Shown: positions 45,893 to 54,097 of the stretch, piece after piece | Position numbering within the stretch: position 1 is the stretch's first letter | Layout of the letters: the number at the start of each line of letters is the position of its first letter | DNA from: Gloeocapsopsis crepidinum LEGE 06123 | Lineage (GTDB): Bacteria > Cyanobacteriota > Cyanobacteriia > Cyanobacteriales > Chroococcidiopsidaceae | Direction: 5' to 3' | Assembly (NCBI RefSeq): GCF_015207655.1 | Contig: NZ_JADEWN010000005.1 | Span: 62,001-126,000 of the forward strand | DNA: 64,000 bases | Made by a program: the position numbers and the translations under genes | Notes under the pieces: model-generated | Databases searched by the model: none | The model's input: only the letters and a program-made list of their open reading frames with translations | Told to the model about the DNA's origin: nothing

Positions 45893-46561
45893 TTACAACG
45901 GACCAGAAATCCCTTGCTTACGAATCATGATAAAGTGCAGCAGCATGAAGACAGCAGTCAGCCACGGCAACACAAATGTGTGGGCGCTGTAGTAACGAGT
46001 CAAGGTTGCTTGACCAACACTCGAACCACCACGTAGCATGTCAGAAATCAAGGTTCCAACGACTGGAATCGCTTCTGGTACACCGCTGACAATCTTCACC
46101 GCCCAGTATCCAATTTGATCCCAAGGCAAGGAGTAGCCAGTTACACCGAATGAAACAGTTAACACAGCAAGAACGACACCTGTTACCCAGGTGAGTTCTC
46201 GAGGCTTTTTGAATCCACCAGTAAGGTAAACGCGGAAGATATGCAGGATCATGATCAGAACCATCATACTGGCAGACCAGCGGTGTACTGAGCGGATCAG
46301 CCAGCCGAAGCTGACATCATTCATGATTGCCTGCACGGAAGTGTAAGCTTCCGCGACTGTCGGCTTGTAATAAAATGTCATTGCAAATCCAGTCGCAAAC
46401 TGGATCAGAAAGCAAGTTAGCGTCATCCCACCGAAGCAGTAGAAGATATTCACGTGGGGAGGGACGTACTTGCTTGTAACGTCTTCAGCAAGTGCCTCAA
46501 TTTCTAGACGTTCTTCAAACCAATTAAAAAGTTTTGAGTCGGTTACCTGCTTAGAAAACAT
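45893..46561 (-). CDS. petB: cytochrome b6
   Basis: A 222-residue cytochrome b6 with four transmembrane helices. It starts [20 protein letters not shown]. Cys42 in [14 protein letters not shown] is positioned for covalent attachment of haem ci. Haem-ligand histidines are in [11 protein letters not shown] with ILHIFRVYL, and in [11 protein letters not shown] with [12 protein letters not shown]. It belongs to the thylakoid b6f complex. It is divergent from ctpA; the 265-bp spacer holds both promoters. Confidence 0.97.
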   Translation of the reverse strand: MFSKQVTDSKLFNWFEERLEIEALAEDVTSKYVPPHVNIFYCFGGMTLTCFLIQFATGFAMTFYYKPTVAEAYTSVQAIMNDVSFGWLIRSVHRWSASMMVLIMILHIFRVYLTGGFKKPRELTWVTGVVLAVLTVSFGVTGYSLPWDQIGYWAVKIVSGVPEAIPVVGTLISDMLRGGSSVGQATLTRYYSAHTFVLPWLTAVFMLLHFIMIRKQGISGPL

Positions 46562-46827
46562 GAAGCAAGAGTTCCTAAAAATAGATTGCGGTTGATAAAA
46601 CTCTCTGTCTTAAATCAAGATCAGGAGAGGCTGTGTCATGATTTGGCAATTACTGGAAATCCAGTTTGTTGTCAAATAGGCGCAACTGAGAACAGTTGCA
46701 GGCGCTTTGTACTTTCCTTAATGGAGGTCAGCAGATGGATTTGACTGCACTCGTACTATAAAAAAAGTAACATAATCGAGAGAAGGATTTCATAATTCGG
46801 GGCGGCAACCAAGGTTAGATAGGCGTG

Positions 46828-48066
46828 ATGTATAAAAAAGTGTTTCAGATTGGGCTACTCGCAATTTTGCCAATTTTACTAGCTGTAACTTGTTGGGTTC
46901 AACCAGCAGCAGCATTAACAGAGGAACAAAAGCTAGTATCCGAAGCTTGGCGAATGGTCAATCGCGTGTATCTGGATGACACTTTTAATCATCAAAACTG
47001 GTCAATGCTGCGGCTGAAGACATTGAAGCAGCCTTTAAAAGATCGAGAAGCAGCGTACGAAGCCATCCAAAAAATGTTAGCAACCTTGGACGATCCGTTC
47101 ACGCGATTTTTGAAACCAGAGCAGTATCGTAGTTTACAAGTCAATACATCAGGCGAATTGACAGGAGTCGGATTGCAAATTGCACTTGAGCCAAAAACAG
47201 GACAACTGGAAGTCGTTGCCCCGATCGCTGGTTCTCCGGCAGAAAAAGCAGGAATTCGCCCTCACGATCGCATCCTCGCAATTGATGGTGTTTTGACGAC
47301 TGAACTGACGCTTGACGAATCTGCAGCACGGATGCGCGGTCCAGCAGGTAGTAAAGTGTCTTTAGTCCTTCAGCACCCACCAACTGAGGAAAGTACCGAA
47401 ATTCAACTTGTGCGATCGCGCATTGAATTAAATCCTGTTGTCGCAGAGTTACGAAATGTTACAGAGGCTCTCAAAATTGGTTATCTTCGCTTAACACAAT
47501 TTAATGCAAATGCCACAATGGAGCTTGCTCATGCGATCGCCAATCTCGAAAAACAAGGTGCAAATGCTTATATTCTTGATTTGCGTAACAATCCAGGAGG
47601 TTTATTGCAAGCAGGCATTGAGATTGCGCGTTTGTGGTTAGATGAAGGTACAATCGTTTATACAGTTAATCGTCAAGGTATCCAAGGTAGTTTTGAAGCT
47701 TTCGGTTCAGCAATCACAACAGATCCACTCGTCGTTTTAGTCAATCAAGGAACAGCGAGTGCAAGTGAAATTTTAGCAGGCGCACTACAAGATAACGGAC
47801 GTGCCCAAATTATTGGCGAGACAACTTTCGGTAAAGGCTTAATTCAGTCGCTGTTTAATTTATCAGATGGTTCAGGTTTAGCAGTGACAGTCGCTAAGTA
47901 CGAAACTCCACAGCATCGCGATATCAACAAGCTCGGTATTACACCTGATTTGGTAGTACTACAAGACCCGATTACCCGCGAAAAGATAGCAACCGAAGCA
48001 GATCAGCAATATTTAGCTGCAGTAGAACAGTTTACAACACATTCAGTCTTAGCAGGTAAGTCTTGA
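46828..48066 (+). CDS. ctpA: carboxyl-terminal processing protease (CtpA type)
   Basis: A 412-residue S41 protease. The signal peptide ends at about PAAALTEEQ. The PDZ domain spans about 100-190 (LTGVGLQIALEPKTGQLEVVA, SPAEKAGIRPHDRILAIDG). The catalytic Ser lies in NQGTASASEILAGAL and the general-base Lys in GETTFGKGLIQ. CtpA removes the C-terminal extension of D1 so that the photosystem II manganese cluster can assemble, in the lumen or periplasm. The GTG just before the ATG at 46828 is an unlikely start. Confidence 0.92.
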   Translation: MYKKVFQIGLLAILPILLAVTCWVQPAAALTEEQKLVSEAWRMVNRVYLDDTFNHQNWSMLRLKTLKQPLKDREAAYEAIQKMLATLDDPFTRFLKPEQYRSLQVNTSGELTGVGLQIALEPKTGQLEVVAPIAGSPAEKAGIRPHDRILAIDGVLTTELTLDESAARMRGPAGSKVSLVLQHPPTEESTEIQLVRSRIELNPVVAELRNVTEALKIGYLRLTQFNANATMELAHAIANLEKQGANAYILDLRNNPGGLLQAGIEIARLWLDEGTIVYTVNRQGIQGSFEAFGSAITTDPLVVLVNQGTASASEILAGALQDNGRAQIIGETTFGKGLIQSLFNLSDGSGLAVTVAKYETPQHRDINKLGITPDLVVLQDPITREKIATEADQQYLAAVEQFTTHSVLAGKS

Positions 48067-48188
48067 ACTAGGGGTGAGGGGTGAGGAGTGAGTTTTGAAT
48101 CCTCAAGAGTTTTGTTCGCGAAGAAAAGTGCCGGAGGCATTCATTAAAGGAATTTTCTTAACTCAACACTTCACGACTCATAACTCTC
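48067..48188. repeat. dispersed spacer repeat
   Basis: 'ggggtgaggggtgaggagtg' then 'gttttgttcgcgaagaaaag', CCGGAGGCATTCATTAAAGG and 'cttaactcaacacttcacga'. It shares ordered blocks with the spacers at 36265-36400 and (inverted) 2103-2274. No gene. Confidence 0.75.
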
Positions 48189-48914
48189 TTAAAGTGGGGC
48201 TTTAGACTGCACCAATGTTGATAAATCTAAAGCTGCCAATCGCTGGTAGGCTTGTGCAATGACTTTCTGACCGCGGAGAAAACCAGTATTAGCACCAGGA
48301 CAAATATATTGGAGTGTGTCTGGAGTAAAGCGCTGTAAGATTTTTTCTATGCTACTTATTTGGCGTCGCCAGTGAAAGGTTTTTGCGGTGCGTAGTGGCA
48401 TTGGTTCACCTTGCTGATTTGGTAACAAATGGCGTCCAGAGAACAAAACACCACCATGACTGCGGTAGTAAAGACAAGCTGAGCCAGGAGAGTGCCCTGG
48501 CGTCCAAATCGCTTGAGTAGTTGGGCTAAGAGTTATCTGATCTTGAAAAGAAGTGAGTGAAACTCCAGGAAGTAAATAAGCTTCCTGTTCTTGAATCACA
48601 ACTTGACAGTTCAAAGTTTTTTGAAGTTCTTTTGTTCTGCCAATTGCGCCTCGGTGTGTGAGAAACAGCCACATCACGCCTGAAAGAGATTGCAAAAATT
48701 GTTGAATATCTTCATTCCAAGGAGGACAATCTATCAGGATATTCGCATCGTTTTCTACAATGAGATAAGCGGTTCCTCCTAAAGTGTCCCGATTAGGTGG
48801 GAAAACAAAAACATCCTTCCAAATCTCCTGTGGTGGTTTGGAAACGCGACTCGCTTGCTTCGGCAATGAGTTTTGGGCGCTATTATGGGCAAGCTGTTCG
48901 GGATTTTGATTCAC
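48189..48914 (-). CDS. metallo-beta-lactamase-fold protein lacking the HxHxDH motif
   Basis: A 241-residue protein with the MBL fold order: GGTAYLIVENDANILIDCPP, then LFLTHRGAIGRTKEL where THxHxDH is expected, then WTPGHSPGSACLYYRSHGGVLFSG, RHLLPN and a C-terminal CPGANTGF. The first metal-ligand cluster is replaced by HRGAIG, while the GHSPGS His is retained, so the canonical dinuclear zinc centre is doubtful. The protein may be a non-catalytic or altered-metal member. Function unknown. Confidence 0.8.
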   Translation of the reverse strand: MNQNPEQLAHNSAQNSLPKQASRVSKPPQEIWKDVFVFPPNRDTLGGTAYLIVENDANILIDCPPWNEDIQQFLQSLSGVMWLFLTHRGAIGRTKELQKTLNCQVVIQEQEAYLLPGVSLTSFQDQITLSPTTQAIWTPGHSPGSACLYYRSHGGVLFSGRHLLPNQQGEPMPLRTAKTFHWRRQISSIEKILQRFTPDTLQYICPGANTGFLRGQKVIAQAYQRLAALDLSTLVQSKAPL

Positions 48915-49135
48915 TGGGCAGCGCTCGTGGGTGACAATGTGTTAGAGATCTCGGCGTTTAGGGAAAAAGGTGTGTAGGTCTACTTGAGTAAAGGAGCGAG
49001 GGAGTAGGAGCACAAGGAGCGAGGGAAGAAAAATAATCTATCTCTGCTTTACAAAGACACTTCTAGCCTCTCAATTCTTTATAGCTAAAGCAATTCTGAC
49101 AAGTTGGACCACTTTTTAAATTAACTAAAATCAGC

Positions 49136-50617
49136 ATGAACTTTTGGCTTCTCCTCCTCCTGGGAATTTTTACATACTTGATTGTGCAGCGTAGCGTCAA
49201 GAGGATTACACGCACACCAGTATGGATTTTGTGGCTGGTTCTCATGACACCAGCATTCATCTGGAGTGCTTGGGTGGCAAGTGTTGGTCCAGATCAGCCG
49301 CTACCGTTAATATTAGTTATTGGACCTTTTATCGTTTGCCCGATTTTGTACTGGCTGCTCATTCAGTGGGGTCGCAGAGACTCAAATACTTCTTCCTCAA
49401 CGTCGTCAAATGAATCTCCCCCACAGAGCAAACCTACAGTTATAGAAACTGAACCAGCAGCACCACTGCGACCAATTGACCAAAACGAAGAAACACAATT
49501 GCGTAATTGCTTTCCTTGGTCGATATATTACATTCATAATATCGAGTATCGACCTCAAGCAGTTATTTGCTATGGACAGTTACGAACGACACCTGCTGCT
49601 GCTTACCAACGAATTCGGGAAAATATTCAAGCTCAATTTGGCGATCGCTTTCAGGTTGTCTTGCAAGAAGGTTTGAACGGTAAACCATTTTTTGCCTTGG
49701 TGCCAAATCCTCGAGCACGGGCAAGTCGCGCTCAACAAAAATTAACTCGACCTGTTCTAGCACTAGGACTTGTATTAGCAACTCTGGTGACAACGACTAT
49801 CGTTGGCGTGCAAATTGCTGGTGCTAATATCACAACTCTTGGCTCAGATCCTAGTGTTTTGTGGCAAGGATTGCCGTATTCACTGGCGTTGATGACTATT
49901 TTGGCTATTCACGAACTGGGACACTATAGTGCAGCACGGTACTACAAAATTCGCGCAACACTGCCGTATTTTATTCCTGTGCCATTTTTCTTGGGAACCT
50001 TTGGGGCGTTTATTCAAATGCGTAGTCCAGTTCCTAACCGTAAAGCATTGTTTGATGTTAGTATTGCTGGTCCCATTGCTGGATTTATCGCGACAATTCC
50101 TTTTCTACTATGGGGTTTAGCCAATTCTACAATCGTGCCGCTACCAGAACAATCCAATTTATTAGACCCAAACGCACTTAACCCAAATTATTCGCTGTTA
50201 CTCGCAATTCTTAGCAAACTGATGCTAGGCGCTGATCTAACAACCAATACAGCTATCAACCTTCATCCTGTAGCGTTTGCTGGATTTTTAGGATTAGTCG
50301 TGACAGCATTAAATCTGATGCCAGTCGGACAACTTGATGGCGGACATATCGTTCACGCCATGTTTGGACAACGTAAAGCGATCGTTGTTAGTCAAATTGC
50401 GAGATTCTTGGTATTAGCACTTGCTTTACTACAACCTGGATTTTTACTGTGGGCGATTATTCTGTTCTTTATGCCTATTTATGACGAACCCGCGTTAAAC
50501 GATGTCACAGAACTTGATAATCTGCGTGACTTTTTGGGTTTGTTAGCTTTGGCTATCTTAGTTGTGATTATCTTACCAGTGCCTAATGCGATCGCGCAGT
50601 TGTTGCAAATTGGTTAG
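49136..50617 (+). CDS. site-2 protease family (M50) membrane metalloprotease
   Basis: A 493-residue integral membrane zinc protease of the EGY1-like cyanobacterial/plastid type. The N-terminal 70 residues hold two helices. A cytosolic region follows (about 115-200, with FQVVLQEGLNGKPFFALVPN). The membrane protease core has the zinc motif AIHELGHYSAARYY (about 257-262) and the third-ligand motif MPVGQLDGGHIVHAMFG. Such enzymes cleave membrane-anchored regulators within the bilayer; the substrate is unknown. Monocistronic. Confidence 0.92.
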   Translation: MNFWLLLLLGIFTYLIVQRSVKRITRTPVWILWLVLMTPAFIWSAWVASVGPDQPLPLILVIGPFIVCPILYWLLIQWGRRDSNTSSSTSSNESPPQSKPTVIETEPAAPLRPIDQNEETQLRNCFPWSIYYIHNIEYRPQAVICYGQLRTTPAAAYQRIRENIQAQFGDRFQVVLQEGLNGKPFFALVPNPRARASRAQQKLTRPVLALGLVLATLVTTTIVGVQIAGANITTLGSDPSVLWQGLPYSLALMTILAIHELGHYSAARYYKIRATLPYFIPVPFFLGTFGAFIQMRSPVPNRKALFDVSIAGPIAGFIATIPFLLWGLANSTIVPLPEQSNLLDPNALNPNYSLLLAILSKLMLGADLTTNTAINLHPVAFAGFLGLVVTALNLMPVGQLDGGHIVHAMFGQRKAIVVSQIARFLVLALALLQPGFLLWAIILFFMPIYDEPALNDVTELDNLRDFLGLLALAILVVIILPVPNAIAQLLQIG

Positions 50618-50665
50618 TAGGAAGCAGTTAGCACTTAGCTATTAGCAGTTAGCAAGTGAATAAAA
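50618..50665. repeat. short spacer repeat (ttagc type)
   Basis: 'agcagttagcacttagctat' followed by 'tagcagttagcaag', tandem variants like those at 16358-16435. The ribosome binding site of trmFO lies immediately downstream. Confidence 0.45.
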
Positions 50666-50680
50666 TTGGGGGAGGGATTG

Positions 50681-52051
50681 ATGCAAGAACCTATTCATGT
50701 CATTGGTGGGGGACTCGCAGGCACAGAAGCCGCTTGGCAAATTGCCACTTTGGGAGTGCCTGTAATTTTACATGAAATGCGTCCTACAAGGTTTAGTCCA
50801 GCACATCACTCACAAGAGTTAGCTGAGTTGGTGTGTAGTAATTCATTTGGGGCACAAGCAAGCGATCGCGCGGCTGGTTTATTACACGAAGAACTACGCC
50901 GTTTGGGTTCTGTTGTAATTTCTAAAGCTGACGAACACGCGGTTCCTGCAGGTGGCGCATTAGCGGTGGATAGAGGACGCTTTAGCCACGATTTAACGGA
51001 AACTCTGGCAAATCACCCTTTGATTGAATTACGACGGGGAGAAGTACCAGAAATTCCGCAATCGGGCGTTGTTGTCCTCGCAACTGGTCCTTTAACGAGT
51101 CCTGCTTTAGCCGAAGAGTTGCGGCGTTTCACAGGGATGGAATACCTCAGCTTTTTTGACGCTGCTAGCCCAATTGTGGTTGGTGAATCAATTAATCGCG
51201 ATATTGCTTTTCTGGCTTCGCGTTACGACAAAGGCGATGCGGCATATCTCAATTGTCCGATGAATCGCGAACAGTATCTTCAGTTTTGGCAAGAACTATG
51301 TATAGCGGAACAAACTGAACTGAAAGACTTTGAACGCGAAACCGCAAAATTCTTTGAAGCGTGTTTACCAATTGAGGAATTAGCACGGCGTGGCGAAGAT
51401 ACCATGCGCTACGGTCCCCTCAAGCCTGTAGGGTTATTTGACGCGCGTTTGGGAGACTTCCGTGCCCCAGAAAATCAATCGAAGCGTCCTTATGCGGTGG
51501 TGCAGCTGCGTCAAGAAGATAAGGCAGGTAAGCTGTGGAACATGGTAGGTTTTCAGACAAATCTCCGTTGGGGCGAACAAAAACGAATATTTCAGTTGAT
51601 TCCTGGTTTAGAAAATGCAGAATTTGTGCGGCTGGGTGTGATGCACCGCAATACTTTTATCAACGCCCCAGAGTTACTATTACCAACTTTGCAGTTTAAA
51701 CACCGTGCGACTTTACTCGCTGCGGGACAGTTAATTGGTACAGAGGGTTACACCGCTGCTGCTGCTGGTGGTTGGTTAGCAGGAACAAATGCGGCGCGGC
51801 TAGTGTTGGGGAAAGAAGCCTTAAGTTTGCCACCAACAACGATGATGGGGGCTTTGTTTGAGTTTATTAGTTCTGCTTCACCGAAGCATTTTCAACCAAT
51901 GCCTCCCAATTTTGGGATTTTACCAGATTTAGCAGAGAGAATCAAAAATAAGCAACAAAGGTATGGAATGTATCGCGATCGCGCTTTAAATGACCTGAAT
52001 TGCTGGCAGGTAGAGAATATACTACACAACACAATTCAAGTTGCTGTTTAA
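50681..52051 (+). CDS. trmFO: tRNA m5U54 methyltransferase, folate/FAD-dependent
   Basis: A 456-residue TrmFO that forms 5-methyluridine at tRNA position 54 using methylene-tetrahydrofolate and FAD. The ATG at 50681 is chosen because GGGGGAGGG lies upstream; a TTG at 50666 would add five residues. The FAD motif is [18 protein letters not shown]; other signatures include [36 protein letters not shown], and [20 protein letters not shown]. Full length. Confidence 0.95.
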   Translation: MQEPIHVIGGGLAGTEAAWQIATLGVPVILHEMRPTRFSPAHHSQELAELVCSNSFGAQASDRAAGLLHEELRRLGSVVISKADEHAVPAGGALAVDRGRFSHDLTETLANHPLIELRRGEVPEIPQSGVVVLATGPLTSPALAEELRRFTGMEYLSFFDAASPIVVGESINRDIAFLASRYDKGDAAYLNCPMNREQYLQFWQELCIAEQTELKDFERETAKFFEACLPIEELARRGEDTMRYGPLKPVGLFDARLGDFRAPENQSKRPYAVVQLRQEDKAGKLWNMVGFQTNLRWGEQKRIFQLIPGLENAEFVRLGVMHRNTFINAPELLLPTLQFKHRATLLAAGQLIGTEGYTAAAAGGWLAGTNAARLVLGKEALSLPPTTMMGALFEFISSASPKHFQPMPPNFGILPDLAERIKNKQQRYGMYRDRALNDLNCWQVENILHNTIQVAV

Positions 52052-52061
52052 ATATTATCGT

Positions 52062-52205
52062 TGTGAATCGCAGACGCCCTCTGACTAAAGTCAGGGGCTA
52101 CTTAAGCGAAGTGTACCTTCGTACACTACCAACAAGAACATTAGCGGTCAGTCCACGGAGGTGGACTTTGTTTGTGTAGCAGCGAATTCATTCGCTAAGC
52201 TTTTT
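52062..52205. repeat. hairpin-rich dispersed repeat upstream of the LysE gene
   Basis: Contains CTGACTAAAGTCAG (near 52081), the 18-bp palindromic unit AGTCCACGGAGGTGGACT (52150-52167) and GCGAATTCATTCGC (about 52183-52196). The 18-bp unit recurs exactly, inverted, at 62157-62174. It spans the spacer between trmFO and the LysE-family gene and would lie in that gene's leader. Confidence 0.8.
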
Positions 52206-52274
52206 TGCAAAGAGCCAACTCAAAGAAACCGCAGCAATGCCTTTACCAGCGAAGAGTTCTGCATAATCAAATTT

Positions 52275-52892
52275 ATGAATATCAGCTTTTTGCTGCAAGG
52301 TATTATTCTCGGCTTTTCAATTGCAGCACCAGTAGGACCAATTGGGGTATTATGCATCCGACGTACTCTCACGTACGGGCGTACTGCGGGTTTAGTTTCG
52401 GGTTTGGGTGCGGCGACAGCTGATGCTTTTTATGGTTGCATTGCTGGTTTTGGATTAACTCTGATTTCTAATTTTTTAGTTAATCAACAGCTATGGTTTC
52501 GCGTAATTGGCGGAATCTTTCTCTGTTATCTCGGTATTAAAACATTCTTGAGTAAACCAGCAGAAGTTTCTACTTCGGTTAAAAGTAATAGTTTATTCGG
52601 TAATTATGCTTCTACATTGTTTCTGACATTAACTAATCCTGTAACAATTCTTTCGTTCGTGGCAATTTTTGCGGGGTTGGGAGTGATAGAAGGAAGTTAT
52701 TTTGATGCAATAATCTTAGTGATAGGTGTGTTTGTTGGTTCAGCTTTATGGTGGTTGTTTCTCAGTTTTGGGATTGATGTTTTGAGATCGCGCTTTTCTC
52801 AACGCGGTTTTGTCTGGATTAACAGAATTTCAGGAATGATTCTTGTAGTGTTTGGTGCGATCGCCTCTGTTGCTACGCTGAGTGAAATCTGA
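52275..52892 (+). CDS. LysE-family translocator
   Basis: A 205-residue amino-acid-exporter-type membrane protein with about six helices. The start is the ATG at 52275 (MNISFLLQGIILGFSIAAPV); a longer reading from 52161 would translate repeat sequence and is rejected. The LysE/RhtB signature APVGPIGVLCIRRTLTYG is clear, as is LTLTNPVTILSFVAIFAGLG. The exported solute is unknown. Confidence 0.9.
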   Translation: MNISFLLQGIILGFSIAAPVGPIGVLCIRRTLTYGRTAGLVSGLGAATADAFYGCIAGFGLTLISNFLVNQQLWFRVIGGIFLCYLGIKTFLSKPAEVSTSVKSNSLFGNYASTLFLTLTNPVTILSFVAIFAGLGVIEGSYFDAIILVIGVFVGSALWWLFLSFGIDVLRSRFSQRGFVWINRISGMILVVFGAIASVATLSEI

Positions 52893-52949
52893 GAAAGAGT
52901 GTTTGATAGAACACAATGCTTACTAGTAGCTCGTTACTAAATTACTAAT

Positions 52950-53048
52950 ATGTTTTCAACAACAAAATTAGAAGATTATTTTGAGGTTTTATCTTCAGAT
53001 GACATCCGCTTGAAGGGACACCGCATTTCGTCTCAATCCAGCAATTGA
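52950..53048 (+). pseudogene. truncated DUF433 antitoxin-like gene
   Basis: A 32-codon frame, MFSTTKLEDYFEVLSSDDIR then LKGHRISSQSSN and stop. The start matches DUF433 proteins of the TxLEDYFxFLSPxDIRxKGxRI type, which normally continue for 45 or more residues. The rest of the domain is missing. It sits directly before a DUF5615 relic, mirroring the intact pair 330 bp downstream. Confidence 0.7.
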
Positions 53049-53201
53049 TATACTGCGTGTAGGCGATCCTAGCACGCCAAGTCTAGGAACCCTCGACCCC
53101 GATGTGTTGTAATAGGTCAATTAGCACAGGATCTACTTTTAATTTGGGAGACAACTGAAGCAGAAGAGTGGATAGATCAACTCGATTGGCTTCTCTTCTA
53201 A
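53026..53201 (+). pseudogene. decayed DUF5615 toxin-like gene
   Basis: Two fragments in different frames: RLNPAIDILRVGDPSTPSLG followed by TLDPDVL and a stop, then GQLAQDLLLIWETTEAEEWI followed by DQLDWLLF ending at 53201. Both match the PIN-like DUF5615 family (…RVGDPGTPPLGTLDPEIL… and the C-terminal LLLIWETxEPEEWxxxxxxLP). The central 50-60 residues are deleted and the frames no longer agree. The remaining spacer to 53380 shows no gene. Confidence 0.7.
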
Positions 53202-53380
53202 AAAATTATTGCTATTTTTGCTTACCTTTGAATAAAGCTTGCGATCGCATTCATCGTTCTAATTTGAGAAGGGCGATCATATTAGAAATATCTTTTGTTT
53301 AGTTAGGGGCGATTCCAACAAGAAACAAATTTACAAAGTTAATCGATTAAGATAAGGTTGTATGCCTTAATTTAATCAAA

Positions 53381-53707
53381 ATGTCTCAGTTATCAGTAAT
53401 TAAAGAGCATATTGAAATCACTCCTGGTATTTGTGGTGGTAAGCCTCGAATCACAGGACATCGAATCAAAGTACAAGATATTGCTATTTGGCATGAACGA
53501 ATGGGAATGTCTCCTGATGAAATTGTGTTTCAATATCCCAGTATTACTTTATCAGACGTTTATGCGGCTTTAGCCTACTATCACGATCATCTTGAAAAAA
53601 TCAGACAACAGATTCAAGAAGACGAAGCTTTTGCTAGAGAGTTGCAAGCTAAACATCCCTCTCTAGTGCAACAAAAGCTCAAAGATATGCATGGTAGAGA
53701 AAATTAA
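53381..53707 (+). CDS. DUF433 domain protein (putative antitoxin)
   Basis: A 108-residue DUF433 protein. The domain covers about 8-70: HIEITPGICGGKPRITGHRI, VQDIAIWHERMGMSPDEIV, YPSITLSDVYAALAYYHDH. A helical charged tail follows. DUF433 proteins usually pair with DUF5615 PIN-like proteins, and the pair is thought to act as a toxin-antitoxin module. The stop overlaps the start of the next gene by 17 bp, so the two are translationally coupled. Confidence 0.88.
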   Translation: MSQLSVIKEHIEITPGICGGKPRITGHRIKVQDIAIWHERMGMSPDEIVFQYPSITLSDVYAALAYYHDHLEKIRQQIQEDEAFARELQAKHPSLVQQKLKDMHGREN

Positions 53708-54026
53708 GTTTCATTTAGATGAAAATGTTAGTAATGCTGTTGCAGAGGGTTTACGTAGAAGAGGTATAGACTTAACTACAACATTAGAAGCAGCTTTAAT
53801 CGGTGTTTCGGATGACACTCAGCTAGAATTTGCTTTGTCCCAAAAAAGGGTAATTTTTACTCAAGACACTGATTTTCTGAGAATACATCAAACTGGCACT
53901 CATCATGCTGGTATTGTTTTCTGTTCGCAAGGAAGTAAATCTATCGGAGAAATAATTAAAGGATTAGTATTAATTTGGGAGTTGTTAGAACCTGAAGCAA
54001 TCTACAACCGCATTGAGTTTCTTTAA
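53691..54026 (+). CDS. DUF5615 PIN-like protein (putative toxin)
   Basis: A 111-residue PIN-like protein of the Mut7-C/DUF5615 group. Acidic residues that could bind metal are present: FHLDENVSNAVAEGLRRRGI at the N-terminus, FTQDTDFLRIHQ in the centre. The C-terminus GEIIKGLVLIWELLEPEAIY is the family tail. A nuclease activity is inferred from the fold. It overlaps the DUF433 gene by 17 bp; a decayed homologous pair lies upstream. Confidence 0.87.
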   Translation: MVEKIKFHLDENVSNAVAEGLRRRGIDLTTTLEAALIGVSDDTQLEFALSQKRVIFTQDTDFLRIHQTGTHHAGIVFCSQGSKSIGEIIKGLVLIWELLEPEAIYNRIEFL

Positions 54027-54097
54027 AATGCGATCGCGTTTTAGTTAACTATATTTAATTTGCTATTAAAACATTGCATTTACATCAATACTTTTCT

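Noticed and set aside
52161-52274. A 38-residue N-terminal extension of the LysE-family protein
   Set aside because: It translates the hairpin repeat; the conserved family start is MNISFLLQG at 52275.
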